Assembly: GCA_910583555.1 (NCBI GenBank)
Contig: CAJTXO010000003.1
Span: 1-64,000 of the forward strand
DNA length: 64,000 bases
Source of the DNA: an uncultured Eubacterium sp.
GTDB taxonomy: Bacteria; Bacillota; Clostridia; Lachnospirales; Lachnospiraceae
Direction of reading: 5' to 3'
Position numbers and translations under genes: made by a program. The notes under the pieces are model-generated. The model did not search any database, was not told where the DNA came from, and saw nothing but the letters and a program-made list of their open reading frames with translations. This document shows, one piece after another, positions 42,655 to 50,760 of the stretch. Within the stretch, counting starts at the first letter, position 1, and each line of letters starts with the position of its first letter.

Positions 42655-43478
42655 AACAAAACATTCCCTTCACTGAGATACCGATTGATTAGAGCGCCAA
42701 AAAATAAAATATCCATACAAATATACATCCACAGCATGAACAAAACAATATAAGTCAAACTGCCATACACCGAGGAAAAGTTAGAAAAATAATCTACATA
42801 GACCGAAAACAAATAACTGAACAAAATCCACAAAACAGCCGTAAACAAAGCGCCCGGAACCTCTTCCTTCGCATTTGCCTTCCGGTCCGGAATAAACATA
42901 TACAAAAGTAAAAAGAACAGAAAAAAGATACCAAACCCCAAAATCGACCGCAGGGAAAAAATCCCGATAAACAGCGGCGCCTCAATGGAAAAAAAGGAAT
43001 CTACCGCCAAAAGGATCTTATTACCATAAACCAACACGATCAACGAAAGCATCAAAATCCCGGCAAAAGCCAGCGTATACAAGAGCGAAGACAGCCTGTT
43101 CACCACCCAGTTCCTCTGGTTTTTCACCTGATAGATCTTATCCAGCCCATACGTGATCCCCATAAAACCTTTCGACCCCGACCAAAGCGTCGTAATAACC
43201 GTGATCGAAAGGATCGTCCCCGACGACTGGTGATAAGCCTCCCGGATCCACGCCTCCAAAACACCGCGAATCCCCTCCGGCACAACCGCCTCCAGTAGCA
43301 AAATAATGTTCTCCTCCGTCAACGGCGTATACCTCAACAACGTAAAAAAGAACATAACAAACGGAAAAAACGAAACCATAACGAAAAACACCACATGCGC
43401 CGCATGCACCGACAAAGTATTCTCCCCAAACCTCCGAATAAACCACTGCACCACATCCCGCAACCGTCTCACAACCAT
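42618..43478 (-). CDS. YihY/BrkB-family membrane protein
   Basis: A 286-residue integral membrane protein of the UPF0761 family, with six or so helices. Signature segments are VHAAHVVFFVMVSFFPFVMFF near the N-terminus, LWSGSKGFMGITYGLDKIY in the middle, PGALFTAVLWILFSYLFSVYVD and the terminal YGSLTYIVLFMLWMYICMDILFFGALIN. The family was once called ribonuclease BN by mistake; its role is unknown. Its coding strand is unusually rich in G and T. The 3' end overlaps the SpoIID-like gene tail to tail. Confidence 0.9.
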   Translation of the reverse strand: MVVRRLRDVVQWFIRRFGENTLSVHAAHVVFFVMVSFFPFVMFFFTLLRYTPLTEENIILLLEAVVPEGIRGVLEAWIREAYHQSSGTILSITVITTLWSGSKGFMGITYGLDKIYQVKNQRNWVVNRLSSLLYTLAFAGILMLSLIVLVYGNKILLAVDSFFSIEAPLFIGIFSLRSILGFGIFFLFFLLLYMFIPDRKANAKEEVPGALFTAVLWILFSYLFSVYVDYFSNFSSVYGSLTYIVLFMLWMYICMDILFFGALINRYLSEGNVLFHRRGRISTPSK

Positions 43479-43712
43479 TCCCCGCCTCTCCTGATCTATT
43501 TATAATATATACAATTCCGCCCAAAAAATCAGACCAGAAAATTTCATTTCAGAAATCCACCAGCCCACACTCGTCATCACAGACACCATATCACAATCTC
43601 CCCCCAAATGCAACCCCTCCCCCTCCCATCCATAAAAACCCCCTCCTCTCCAAAAGTTATTCTCTCTCCCAAATTTATTCAATCCCCTCAAAAAAAGAAA
43701 GAAAAACCCCCC
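43479..43712. other. G-poor intergenic region, no gene
   Basis: The gap between the YihY and subtilase genes runs to 43897. Its first part has almost no G on the plus strand, with long runs of C, CT and A. No promoter or RNA gene could be named. Short frames here are an effect of the biased composition. The second part of the gap is the inverted-repeat element. Confidence 0.5.
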
Positions 43713-43890
43713 GAGTTGACAGAAACGTAGCATGAGGCGGGGAACTGTTCTCATGAGGTCCCTTTAAATGCGTCGGTCCTTATGCTGCGTATTTTGCAGC
43801 ATTAGTACCGCTACGCATTTATAAGCGAAAGCGGGGGACCCGAATGAGAACAGTTCCCCGCCTCATGCGGCCCCCCCTTTCTGCCAACTC
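43713..43890. repeat. 178-bp inverted-repeat element (MITE-like or structured RNA)
   Basis: A perfect 25-bp inverted repeat (43730-43754 against 43844-43868) begins GCATGAGGCGGGGAACTGTT. Outside it, GAGTTGACAGAAA (43713-43725) pairs with TTTCTGCCAACTC (43878-43890) with one mismatch. Inside it, GGTCCC/GGGACC, AAATGCG/CGCATTT and a 15-bp stem (CGGTCCTTATGCTGC with GCAGCATTAGTACCG, two mismatches) complete a nearly continuous fold. It lies between two genes on the minus strand and could serve as a terminator, a non-autonomous mobile element or a structured RNA. Confidence 0.8.
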
Positions 43891-43897
43891 CCCCCTC

Positions 43898-46222
43898 TTA
43901 TTTCCCAATTCTAATCCGAATAACCCCCTTCTTCCCACTCCCATCCGTCGCCGTCGCCGTAATCTTCACCGTATGCCCGCGCCCTTTCTTTTTGGCCGTC
44001 ACCACCCCTTTTTTCGAAACCGTCGCCCATTTTTTCTTAGATGATTTCCATTTCACCTTCTTATTCGTCGCGTTTGACGGTGATACGACTGCCTTCAGCT
44101 TCCTCTTCTTCCCAACTTTTAAAGTCTTTTTTGAACCCTTGATCGTAATCTTCTTCACAGCCGTCTTTTTCGAAACCGTGCGCGGGGGTTCCTCAGGCAC
44201 CGGAGTAGAGGGCGGCACTACGGAAACAGGGGTGTCGGCAACCGGCACGTAGTTATCCATATTCCGTAGATCAAGCACTCCGCCTGTCGCACACTTTTCA
44301 GCCGCCTGCGGCGCGTTACGCGTACAGCTCAGAAGACGCTGCCTGCGGTTTTTGGCGCTGTCATCCGGATAGATTTCAGCGAGCAGTCCGACCGCTCCGG
44401 CAACCATCGGCGCGGCCATCGATGTACCGGACGCGGTATCGTATTTGCCGAACAGGGAGACGTCCGGATCAGCCACCGAAATGCCGATGTCGTCCAAACG
44501 ATATGTCCTTGTTTCCGTTACCATCCCGTCTACTTCCAGTCCAATGATTTTGAAATAGATCCGGCCATCTGGCGCTTTATAAAACCGGTTTGAGTCATCT
44601 CCCGCTTTCCCCTTCGATTGTTTGTTGACATGATCCCATGAAAATAACCCATCTGAGTCGGTCGTGCCGAGATACATGGAAACATAATAGGTATCTGATA
44701 TATCAAGGTGCAGGTCGGTAACATCCATATAGAGATAAGTCAGTTTACTGTTATGAAACGTCGGCTTTCCGAAATCGATCGTCCAGGTTAGGCTGCCCGA
44801 GCCGGGGCTGGAGCGGAAATCAAAAGATGGATCCCGCGTGGTCGTGGAACTGATAGAGGATAAGCCGAGTTCACTTTCGGTATACAGCTTTTTTGTATCG
44901 GTATCATCGTCAAACGGCAGAAAAGAAGTGGTCAGCTGCGTTTCCGTTTCAGCGGCGTAAATGCCCGGTGAATAAACTTCCTCGGGATAAGTGGATAAAA
45001 TATTTTCGCCGGGGGCAAACAGATCCACATCTTTTTTTCCGAAGTCGGAAAAGTCAGACGGCCTGTCGTTTGTATCGGACGAACCCGTTGTGATGATATA
45101 ATTGCGGTTTTCACCATAACCGCCCGCGTACAGGTCATACGGACAGGAAATGGGAAGCATGCGGTCGTGGTTCGTCCCCTCGTTTCCGGAAGCAAATATA
45201 AAGAGAACGCCCATCTTTCCGATCCGGTTAACGAGCGCAGGCAGGGTGGATCCGGAGTTTCCGCCGCCCCAGGAGCAGTTGACGGCGACGATATTAACGC
45301 CGGCAGTTTTCGCCTGTACGATATAATTCATCGCCTTGACGATGGTAGAGTTGCTCGTCTTCCCTTCATCGTCAAATATTTTCAGAGCCATCAGTCTGGC
45401 GTCGGATATGCCGATTATCCCTTTTTCGTTACCGGAAACGGCCGCGATCGTACCGGCACAGTGGGTGCCGTGTCCCAGGGAATCCCGGCAGTCGGGGGTG
45501 TCATTCGTGAAATCGTATCCGTGGATTCCAGGAAGCGTAATATCGGAATTTACCCACATATGTCCGGCCAGATCCTCATGCTCATAGTCGATTCCAGTGT
45601 CCATTACCGCTACGACAGGCGTTCCGATCTTTGTTTTGCCCTGTGCGGCAGAAAAGGAGATGCCGGTGCTTGAGCCGGAAAATGAGCCTCCGCCATTCAG
45701 ATGCCATTGTTCTTTTTCGTACGGGTCGTTGGAGACTGAATTCAGATGCTGTTCATAGTCCGGTTCGACCTGGAGCACATAGGCGTTTCGCTCCAGCTTT
45801 TGCATCAGTTCTTCGGTCGAATAGACATCGGAAGAAACTTCGGATATATATAATGTCTTATCGGAGAGGAATTCCTGCTGCGCATCCGTAGAAGCAAGCG
45901 CATCAGCTTCGCCGAAGTCATAAGATTCTTTAATTGAGATCCGGGAATCAAAGGAAGCTTTTCCCTTTTTTGTAAGTGAAGTCCCGTCTGGGGCAGCAAG
46001 GGTGACGAGAACCGTACCGTCATTGTATCCGCCGTCGGTTGAATTACCGTCGGTTAAATTACCGTTGGTTGAATTACCGTTGATTGAATTGCCGTCGGTT
46101 GAACTACCGTCGCTGCCATACACGGTCTGTCTCGCTTCGCCGGCCCGTGCGGATTCCTGCGGGAACAGGCTGCAAAACAGGAAAAGTAATGCCAATGTTA
46201 GGGAAAATAGTCTTTTTTTCAT
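43898..46222 (-). CDS. Secreted subtilisin-like serine protease
   Basis: Exported S8 family protease, 774 residues. GGAGGT precedes the ATG at 46222. A signal peptide (LFSLTLALLFLFCSLF) leads into a Ser/Thr-Asp-Gly-Asn repeat region (about 38-65) and an I9-like propeptide that ends near residue 160. The catalytic triad is D208 (VMDTGID), H251 (GHGTHCAG) and S601 (GTSMAAP), with oxyanion N in FASGNEG. About 150 residues between Asn and Ser form a jelly-roll-like insert. A proline linker and a Lys-rich Big2-type Ig domain (about 690-774: VKKITIKGSKKTLKVGKKRKL) end it. It is not sortase-anchored; the basic domain may hold it to the wall. Confidence 0.92.
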   Translation of the reverse strand: MKKRLFSLTLALLFLFCSLFPQESARAGEARQTVYGSDGSSTDGNSINGNSTNGNLTDGNSTDGGYNDGTVLVTLAAPDGTSLTKKGKASFDSRISIKESYDFGEADALASTDAQQEFLSDKTLYISEVSSDVYSTEELMQKLERNAYVLQVEPDYEQHLNSVSNDPYEKEQWHLNGGGSFSGSSTGISFSAAQGKTKIGTPVVAVMDTGIDYEHEDLAGHMWVNSDITLPGIHGYDFTNDTPDCRDSLGHGTHCAGTIAAVSGNEKGIIGISDARLMALKIFDDEGKTSNSTIVKAMNYIVQAKTAGVNIVAVNCSWGGGNSGSTLPALVNRIGKMGVLFIFASGNEGTNHDRMLPISCPYDLYAGGYGENRNYIITTGSSDTNDRPSDFSDFGKKDVDLFAPGENILSTYPEEVYSPGIYAAETETQLTTSFLPFDDDTDTKKLYTESELGLSSISSTTTRDPSFDFRSSPGSGSLTWTIDFGKPTFHNSKLTYLYMDVTDLHLDISDTYYVSMYLGTTDSDGLFSWDHVNKQSKGKAGDDSNRFYKAPDGRIYFKIIGLEVDGMVTETRTYRLDDIGISVADPDVSLFGKYDTASGTSMAAPMVAGAVGLLAEIYPDDSAKNRRQRLLSCTRNAPQAAEKCATGGVLDLRNMDNYVPVADTPVSVVPPSTPVPEEPPRTVSKKTAVKKITIKGSKKTLKVGKKRKLKAVVSPSNATNKKVKWKSSKKKWATVSKKGVVTAKKKGRGHTVKITATATDGSGKKGVIRIRIGK
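46032..46106 (-). repeat. Five 15-bp tandem repeats in the subtilase gene
   Basis: Units based on CCGTCGGTTGAATTA (plus strand) encode STDGN/STNGN pentapeptides just after the signal peptide. They are a good candidate for length variation between strains. Confidence 0.85.
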
Positions 46223-46347
46223 GGAATACCTCCAAAATTTAGTTTAATTTTTACAAAATCACAATTTATTTATTGTATTATTTTCTTATAGCTGTTATTA
46301 TTATAGTAGTGTATAAGTGTGTCTAAAAAGTGAAAGGAGATAAGAAA

Positions 46348-47427
46348 ATGCTTTTTGTAAAAGTTGATGAACTCAAGCCGGGTATGCGTTTGGGGAAACC
46401 GATTTACAATAAAAATGGTGTGTTGTTATATGACCGTGATACAAAGCTGACGATGCAGGCGATTTACGGTATTCGTAATTTTGGACTGATGGGATTGTAT
46501 ATACTGGAGCCGGCAGAACCCCTTCCGCCGATGACGGAGGATGATATAAATTTCGAGAGGTTTCAGACGATGGCGGTGTTCAGCATCCGGGAGGATCTGG
46601 ATCTGATCTCGTCGGGAAAGAAGGATAAAGGGCTTGATTGGCTGTGCAGTCTTATACTGAAAAATTATGCGAACCATTCGGCAAAGATCAACTTTGTGCA
46701 GAGTTTGCGGAGCAGCGACGATTTTGTGTACAAGCACAGCATTAACGTGGCGCTTCTGGCGGCGATCATTGCTGGCAAAATGAAATTGCCGCTCGGCCGG
46801 ATCAACTCGATCGTAAAAGCAGGACTTCTCCATGAGTGCGGCGGGGTGAAAGTGAAACAGTCGATAAATTCCGAAAATGATCAGGATCCGAGTGAACTTG
46901 TCCGGGTCAATACGCGGGAGATTTTGAAAAGCCATGCGGATATGGAGGAAAATGTTGTGCTCATGGTTGAGCATATGCAGGCCCTCTGTTCAGACAGCGC
47001 GTCGAAAGAGGCAAAAGAAGCGGCCCGCGCAAACCAGGGGGCTACGATCCTGTACGTGGCAGACGCCTACGACCGTCTGACGGCGATGAAATCCTATGAG
47101 GAGCCGACGAGCGAAGTGAAAGCGCTCCGCATTTTGATAGAAGAGTCGGATAAATACGATCCGGAAGTGGTACAGGCGCTTACGAAGGGGATCAACGTCC
47201 TCTATCCGGGTGTGTGTGTCGAACTTACCGGACATGTGAAGGGTCTTGTGATCATTGAAAATGAGTCAGATATTTTTAAGCCGTGGGTTTTGAGTTTTCA
47301 GGACAACAAGCTGTATGACCTGTCAAATGAGAAGGAAGGTGAAGGCCTGGAACTGGTTGATATCATGAAAACGATGGATAACAGGATCAAACTTGACCCG
47401 GAGCTCTTAAAGGAGTATACTGAGTAA
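46348..47427 (+). CDS. Degenerate HD-GYP-type protein
   Basis: A 359-residue cytosolic protein; AAAGGAG sets the ATG at 46348. The N-terminus (VKVDELKPGMRLGKPIYNKNGVLLYD) is the small beta domain common at the start of HD-GYP proteins. The HD-like core has YKHSINVALLAAIIA, but the expected HDIGK reads LLHECGGVKV and the GYP loop reads EHMQALCSD, so several metal ligands are lost. YVADAYDRLTAMKSY is kept. It is probably catalytically dead and may bind cyclic-di-GMP or a partner. No link to neighbours is evident. Confidence 0.8.
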   Translation: MLFVKVDELKPGMRLGKPIYNKNGVLLYDRDTKLTMQAIYGIRNFGLMGLYILEPAEPLPPMTEDDINFERFQTMAVFSIREDLDLISSGKKDKGLDWLCSLILKNYANHSAKINFVQSLRSSDDFVYKHSINVALLAAIIAGKMKLPLGRINSIVKAGLLHECGGVKVKQSINSENDQDPSELVRVNTREILKSHADMEENVVLMVEHMQALCSDSASKEAKEAARANQGATILYVADAYDRLTAMKSYEEPTSEVKALRILIEESDKYDPEVVQALTKGINVLYPGVCVELTGHVKGLVIIENESDIFKPWVLSFQDNKLYDLSNEKEGEGLELVDIMKTMDNRIKLDPELLKEYTE

Positions 47428-47498
47428 AATCGTGTAGAACATAGCTATGCGTATATAAGGCCACGGAACTGTCGTTCCGCGCAGAAATGAGGTAAAAT

Positions 47499-50400
47499 AT
47501 GTACGAGAAAGTTTCGAAAGACCTGAATTTTGTCGATCGGGAAAAAGAGATAGAAAAATTTTGGGAAGAAAATGATATATTCAAAAAAAGTATCGAGCAT
47601 CGGGAGGGCTGCCCTACATATATGTTTTATGACGGGCCGCCGACGGCAAATGGAAAACCGCATATCGGACATATGCTGACTCGTGCCATAAAAGATATGA
47701 TTCCGAGATACCGCACGATGAAGGGGTACCAGGTGCCGCGGAAAGCGGGCTGGGATACGCACGGACTTCCGGTTGAGCTGGAAGTGGAGAAGCTTCTCGG
47801 TTTGGATGGCAAAGAACAGATCGAGGAGTACGGGCTGGATCCGTTCATTTCAAAATGCAAGGAATCCGTGTGGAAATATAAGGGAATGTGGGAGGATTTC
47901 TCAGGTTCCGTTGGGTTCTGGGCCGATATGGAACAGCCATATGTCACCTACCATGACGATTTTATCGAGTCCGAGTGGTGGGCGCTCAAGGAAATATGGA
48001 ATAAAAAGCTTTTATATAAGGGATTTAAGATCGTTCCCTACTGTCCGAGATGCGGTACGCCGCTCTCGTCCCACGAGGTGGCGCAGGGGTATAAGGCTGT
48101 AAAGGAGCGCTCTGCGATCGTGCGGTTCCGGGTTGTCGGGGAAGACGCGTTTTTCCTGGCATGGACGACGACGCCGTGGACGCTGCCGAGTAATGTCGCT
48201 CTCTGCGTAAATCCGGATGAGACGTACTGCAAGGTAAAAGCGAAGGACGGCTATACGTATTATATGGCAGAGGCGCTTTTGGAGCAGGTACTCGGCGGAC
48301 TTGCCGGGGACGGTGAGGCGGCAGACGAGAAGGCGTACGAAGTGCTGGAGACATACAAGGGAACGGATCTCGAGGGGAAAGAATATGAACCCCTGTTTGA
48401 TTTTGCTCTGGATATTTGTGAGAAACAGCACAAAAAAGGATTTTATATTACTTGCGACGGGTATGTCACGATGACGGACGGTACCGGTATCGTTCATATC
48501 GCGCCGGCCTTTGGTGAGGACGACGCCGCCGTCGGGCGCAAATACGATCTGCCGTTTGTCCAGCTCGTAAACGGCAAGGGCGAGATGACCGAGGAAACAG
48601 ACTACGCCGGGATGTTCGTGAAAGACGCGGACATGCCGATATTGCAGGATCTGGAAAAGAAGGGCCTTCTGTTCGGGGCACCGAAGTTTGAGCATGATTA
48701 CCCGTTCTGCTGGCGCTGTGATACGCCGCTGATCTATTACGCGAGGGAGTCCTGGTTCATTAAGATGACCGAGGTAAAAGAACAGCTGATCCGCAACAAT
48801 AACACGATCCACTGGATTCCGGAGAGCATCGGAACGGGGCGTTTTGGCGACTGGCTCGAAAATATACAGGACTGGGGTGTTTCGCGAAACCGTTACTGGG
48901 GCACGCCTCTGAATATCTGGGAGTGTGGCTGCGGCCATATGGAGTGCATCGGCAGCCGCGAGGAACTGGCACAGAAGAGCGGAAATGAGGCGGCGAAGGA
49001 CGTTGAACTGCACCGCCCGTATATCGATGAGATTACGATCAAATGCCCGCATTGTGGAAAGGAAATGCACCGCGTGCCGGAAGTGATCGACTGCTGGTTT
49101 GATTCCGGGGCCATGCCGTTTGCGCAGCACCATTATCCATTTGAAAATAAAGAATTGTTTGAAAAGCAGTTTCCGGCGCAGTTTATCTCGGAGGCGGTCG
49201 ATCAGACGAGGGGATGGTTCTACTCCCTTTTGGCAGAATCGACGCTGTTATTTGATAAGGCGCCATATGAGAATGTCATTGTTCTCGGCCTCGTATTGGA
49301 TGAGGATGGACAGAAAATGTCGAAGAGCAAAGGAAACGCGGTCGATCCGATGGAGGCGCTGGCCCAGTATGGCGCCGATGCCATCCGCTGGTATTTTTAT
49401 ATCAACTCCGCGCCATGGCTGCCAAACCGTTTCCACTCGAAAGTCGTGGTCGAGGGACAGCGCAAATTTATGGGAACACTGTGGAACACCTACGCATTTT
49501 TCGTGCTTTACGCGAATATTGATAATTTTGACGCTTCTAAATATAAACTGGAATACGACAAGATCGAAGAGGAGGAGCCGAGCCACTCGATGATGGATAA
49601 ATGGCTTCTCAGCAAGCTGAATTCGGCCGTCGGCGCGGTCGATGACCATCTGGAAAATTACCGTATTCCGGAAGCGGCGAGAGCGCTGCAGGATTTCGTC
49701 GATGACATGAGCAACTGGTACGTCCGCCGGTGCAGGGAACGTTTTTGGGCAAGCGGGATGGAGCAGGATAAGATCAATGCCTATATGACATTGTATACGG
49801 CGCTTGTGACGATCGCGAAGGCGGCGGCCCCGATGATTCCGTTTATGTCCGAGAGCATTTATCAGAATCTCGTGAGGCGGATGGATAAGAGCGCGCCGGA
49901 GAGTATCCATCTGTGTGATTATCCGCAGGCGGATCCGGCTTACATCGATCGGGAACTCGAGGTGCAGATGGACGAACTGCTGCAGATCGTCGTGCTCGGA
50001 CGTGCCTGCCGGAACGAGGCGAATATCAAAAACCGCCAGCCGATCGGAAAAATGTATGTCAAAGCCGATAAGGAAGAAGAACTGGCTGATTTCTATAAGG
50101 ACATTATAGCGGAAGAATTGAATGTAAAAGAAGTTGTCTTTACAAAAGATGTGAGAGAATTTACGACGTACGCGTTCAAGCCGCAGCTGAGGACGCTTGG
50201 CAAGCGGTTTGGAAGCAGGCTGGGCGCGCTCAAGGAAGTACTCGGCGGACTGGACGGAAACGCCGCGATGGATAAATTGAACGCGAGCGGCGAGATCACC
50301 GTGACGGTGGAGGGGACGAAAGAGGTGCTGGCAAAGGATGATCTTTTGATCGAAGCGGCGCAGATGGAAGGTTATGTCTCCCAGGAAGACAGGGGGATCA

Positions 50401-50702
50401 CGGTCGTACTCGATACGAATCTTACCGAGGAACTGATTGAAGAGGGATTTGTGCGCGAGATCATCAGTAAGATCCAGACGATGCGCAAGGATTCCGGATT
50501 TGAGGTCATGGATACGATCGAGATCTATGAGGTCGGCAGCGACAAGCTAACGGATATTATCATCCGCAACGCCGAGCAGATCAAGAGCGAAGTGCTCGCC
50601 GAGCGCATCATCATCGGTGGTATGCAGGGGCATACGGCCGAGTGGAACATCAATGGTGAGGACGTTACCTTTGGTTTGACAATGTCAAGGCTTTCTTTTT
50701 AA
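47499..50702 (+). CDS. ileS: Isoleucyl-tRNA synthetase
   Basis: Charges tRNA-Ile; class I enzyme of 1067 residues, the long (eukaryote-like, type 2) form that is usually less sensitive to mupirocin. The ATG at 47499 follows GAGG. Motifs: the HIGH element as HIGH in KPHIGHMLTR, the editing domain with FLAWTTTPWTLPSNVALCV and GTGIVHIAPAFGEDD, and KMSKS in GQKMSKSKGNAVD near residue 606. The anticodon-binding and C-terminal domains are complete. The 71-base gap upstream has no T-box features. Confidence 0.97.
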   Translation: MYEKVSKDLNFVDREKEIEKFWEENDIFKKSIEHREGCPTYMFYDGPPTANGKPHIGHMLTRAIKDMIPRYRTMKGYQVPRKAGWDTHGLPVELEVEKLLGLDGKEQIEEYGLDPFISKCKESVWKYKGMWEDFSGSVGFWADMEQPYVTYHDDFIESEWWALKEIWNKKLLYKGFKIVPYCPRCGTPLSSHEVAQGYKAVKERSAIVRFRVVGEDAFFLAWTTTPWTLPSNVALCVNPDETYCKVKAKDGYTYYMAEALLEQVLGGLAGDGEAADEKAYEVLETYKGTDLEGKEYEPLFDFALDICEKQHKKGFYITCDGYVTMTDGTGIVHIAPAFGEDDAAVGRKYDLPFVQLVNGKGEMTEETDYAGMFVKDADMPILQDLEKKGLLFGAPKFEHDYPFCWRCDTPLIYYARESWFIKMTEVKEQLIRNNNTIHWIPESIGTGRFGDWLENIQDWGVSRNRYWGTPLNIWECGCGHMECIGSREELAQKSGNEAAKDVELHRPYIDEITIKCPHCGKEMHRVPEVIDCWFDSGAMPFAQHHYPFENKELFEKQFPAQFISEAVDQTRGWFYSLLAESTLLFDKAPYENVIVLGLVLDEDGQKMSKSKGNAVDPMEALAQYGADAIRWYFYINSAPWLPNRFHSKVVVEGQRKFMGTLWNTYAFFVLYANIDNFDASKYKLEYDKIEEEEPSHSMMDKWLLSKLNSAVGAVDDHLENYRIPEAARALQDFVDDMSNWYVRRCRERFWASGMEQDKINAYMTLYTALVTIAKAAAPMIPFMSESIYQNLVRRMDKSAPESIHLCDYPQADPAYIDRELEVQMDELLQIVVLGRACRNEANIKNRQPIGKMYVKADKEEELADFYKDIIAEELNVKEVVFTKDVREFTTYAFKPQLRTLGKRFGSRLGALKEVLGGLDGNAAMDKLNASGEITVTVEGTKEVLAKDDLLIEAAQMEGYVSQEDRGITVVLDTNLTEELIEEGFVREIISKIQTMRKDSGFEVMDTIEIYEVGSDKLTDIIIRNAEQIKSEVLAERIIIGGMQGHTAEWNINGEDVTFGLTMSRLSF

Positions 50703-50760
50703 AGCTGACCTGACATTTTGAAATGAGGAAAATAGAAAAAGGGAAAGAGAGGAAAATCCA

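Noticed and set aside
43500..44044. Two short proteins starting MRTVPRLM
   Set aside because: Both arise from the arms of the inverted repeat read in opposite directions and continue into biased or antisense sequence.
47428..47498. T-box leader before ileS
   Set aside because: The gap is only 71 bases and has neither the specifier-loop structure nor the T-box sequence; the gap before pheS (51 bases) is also too short.
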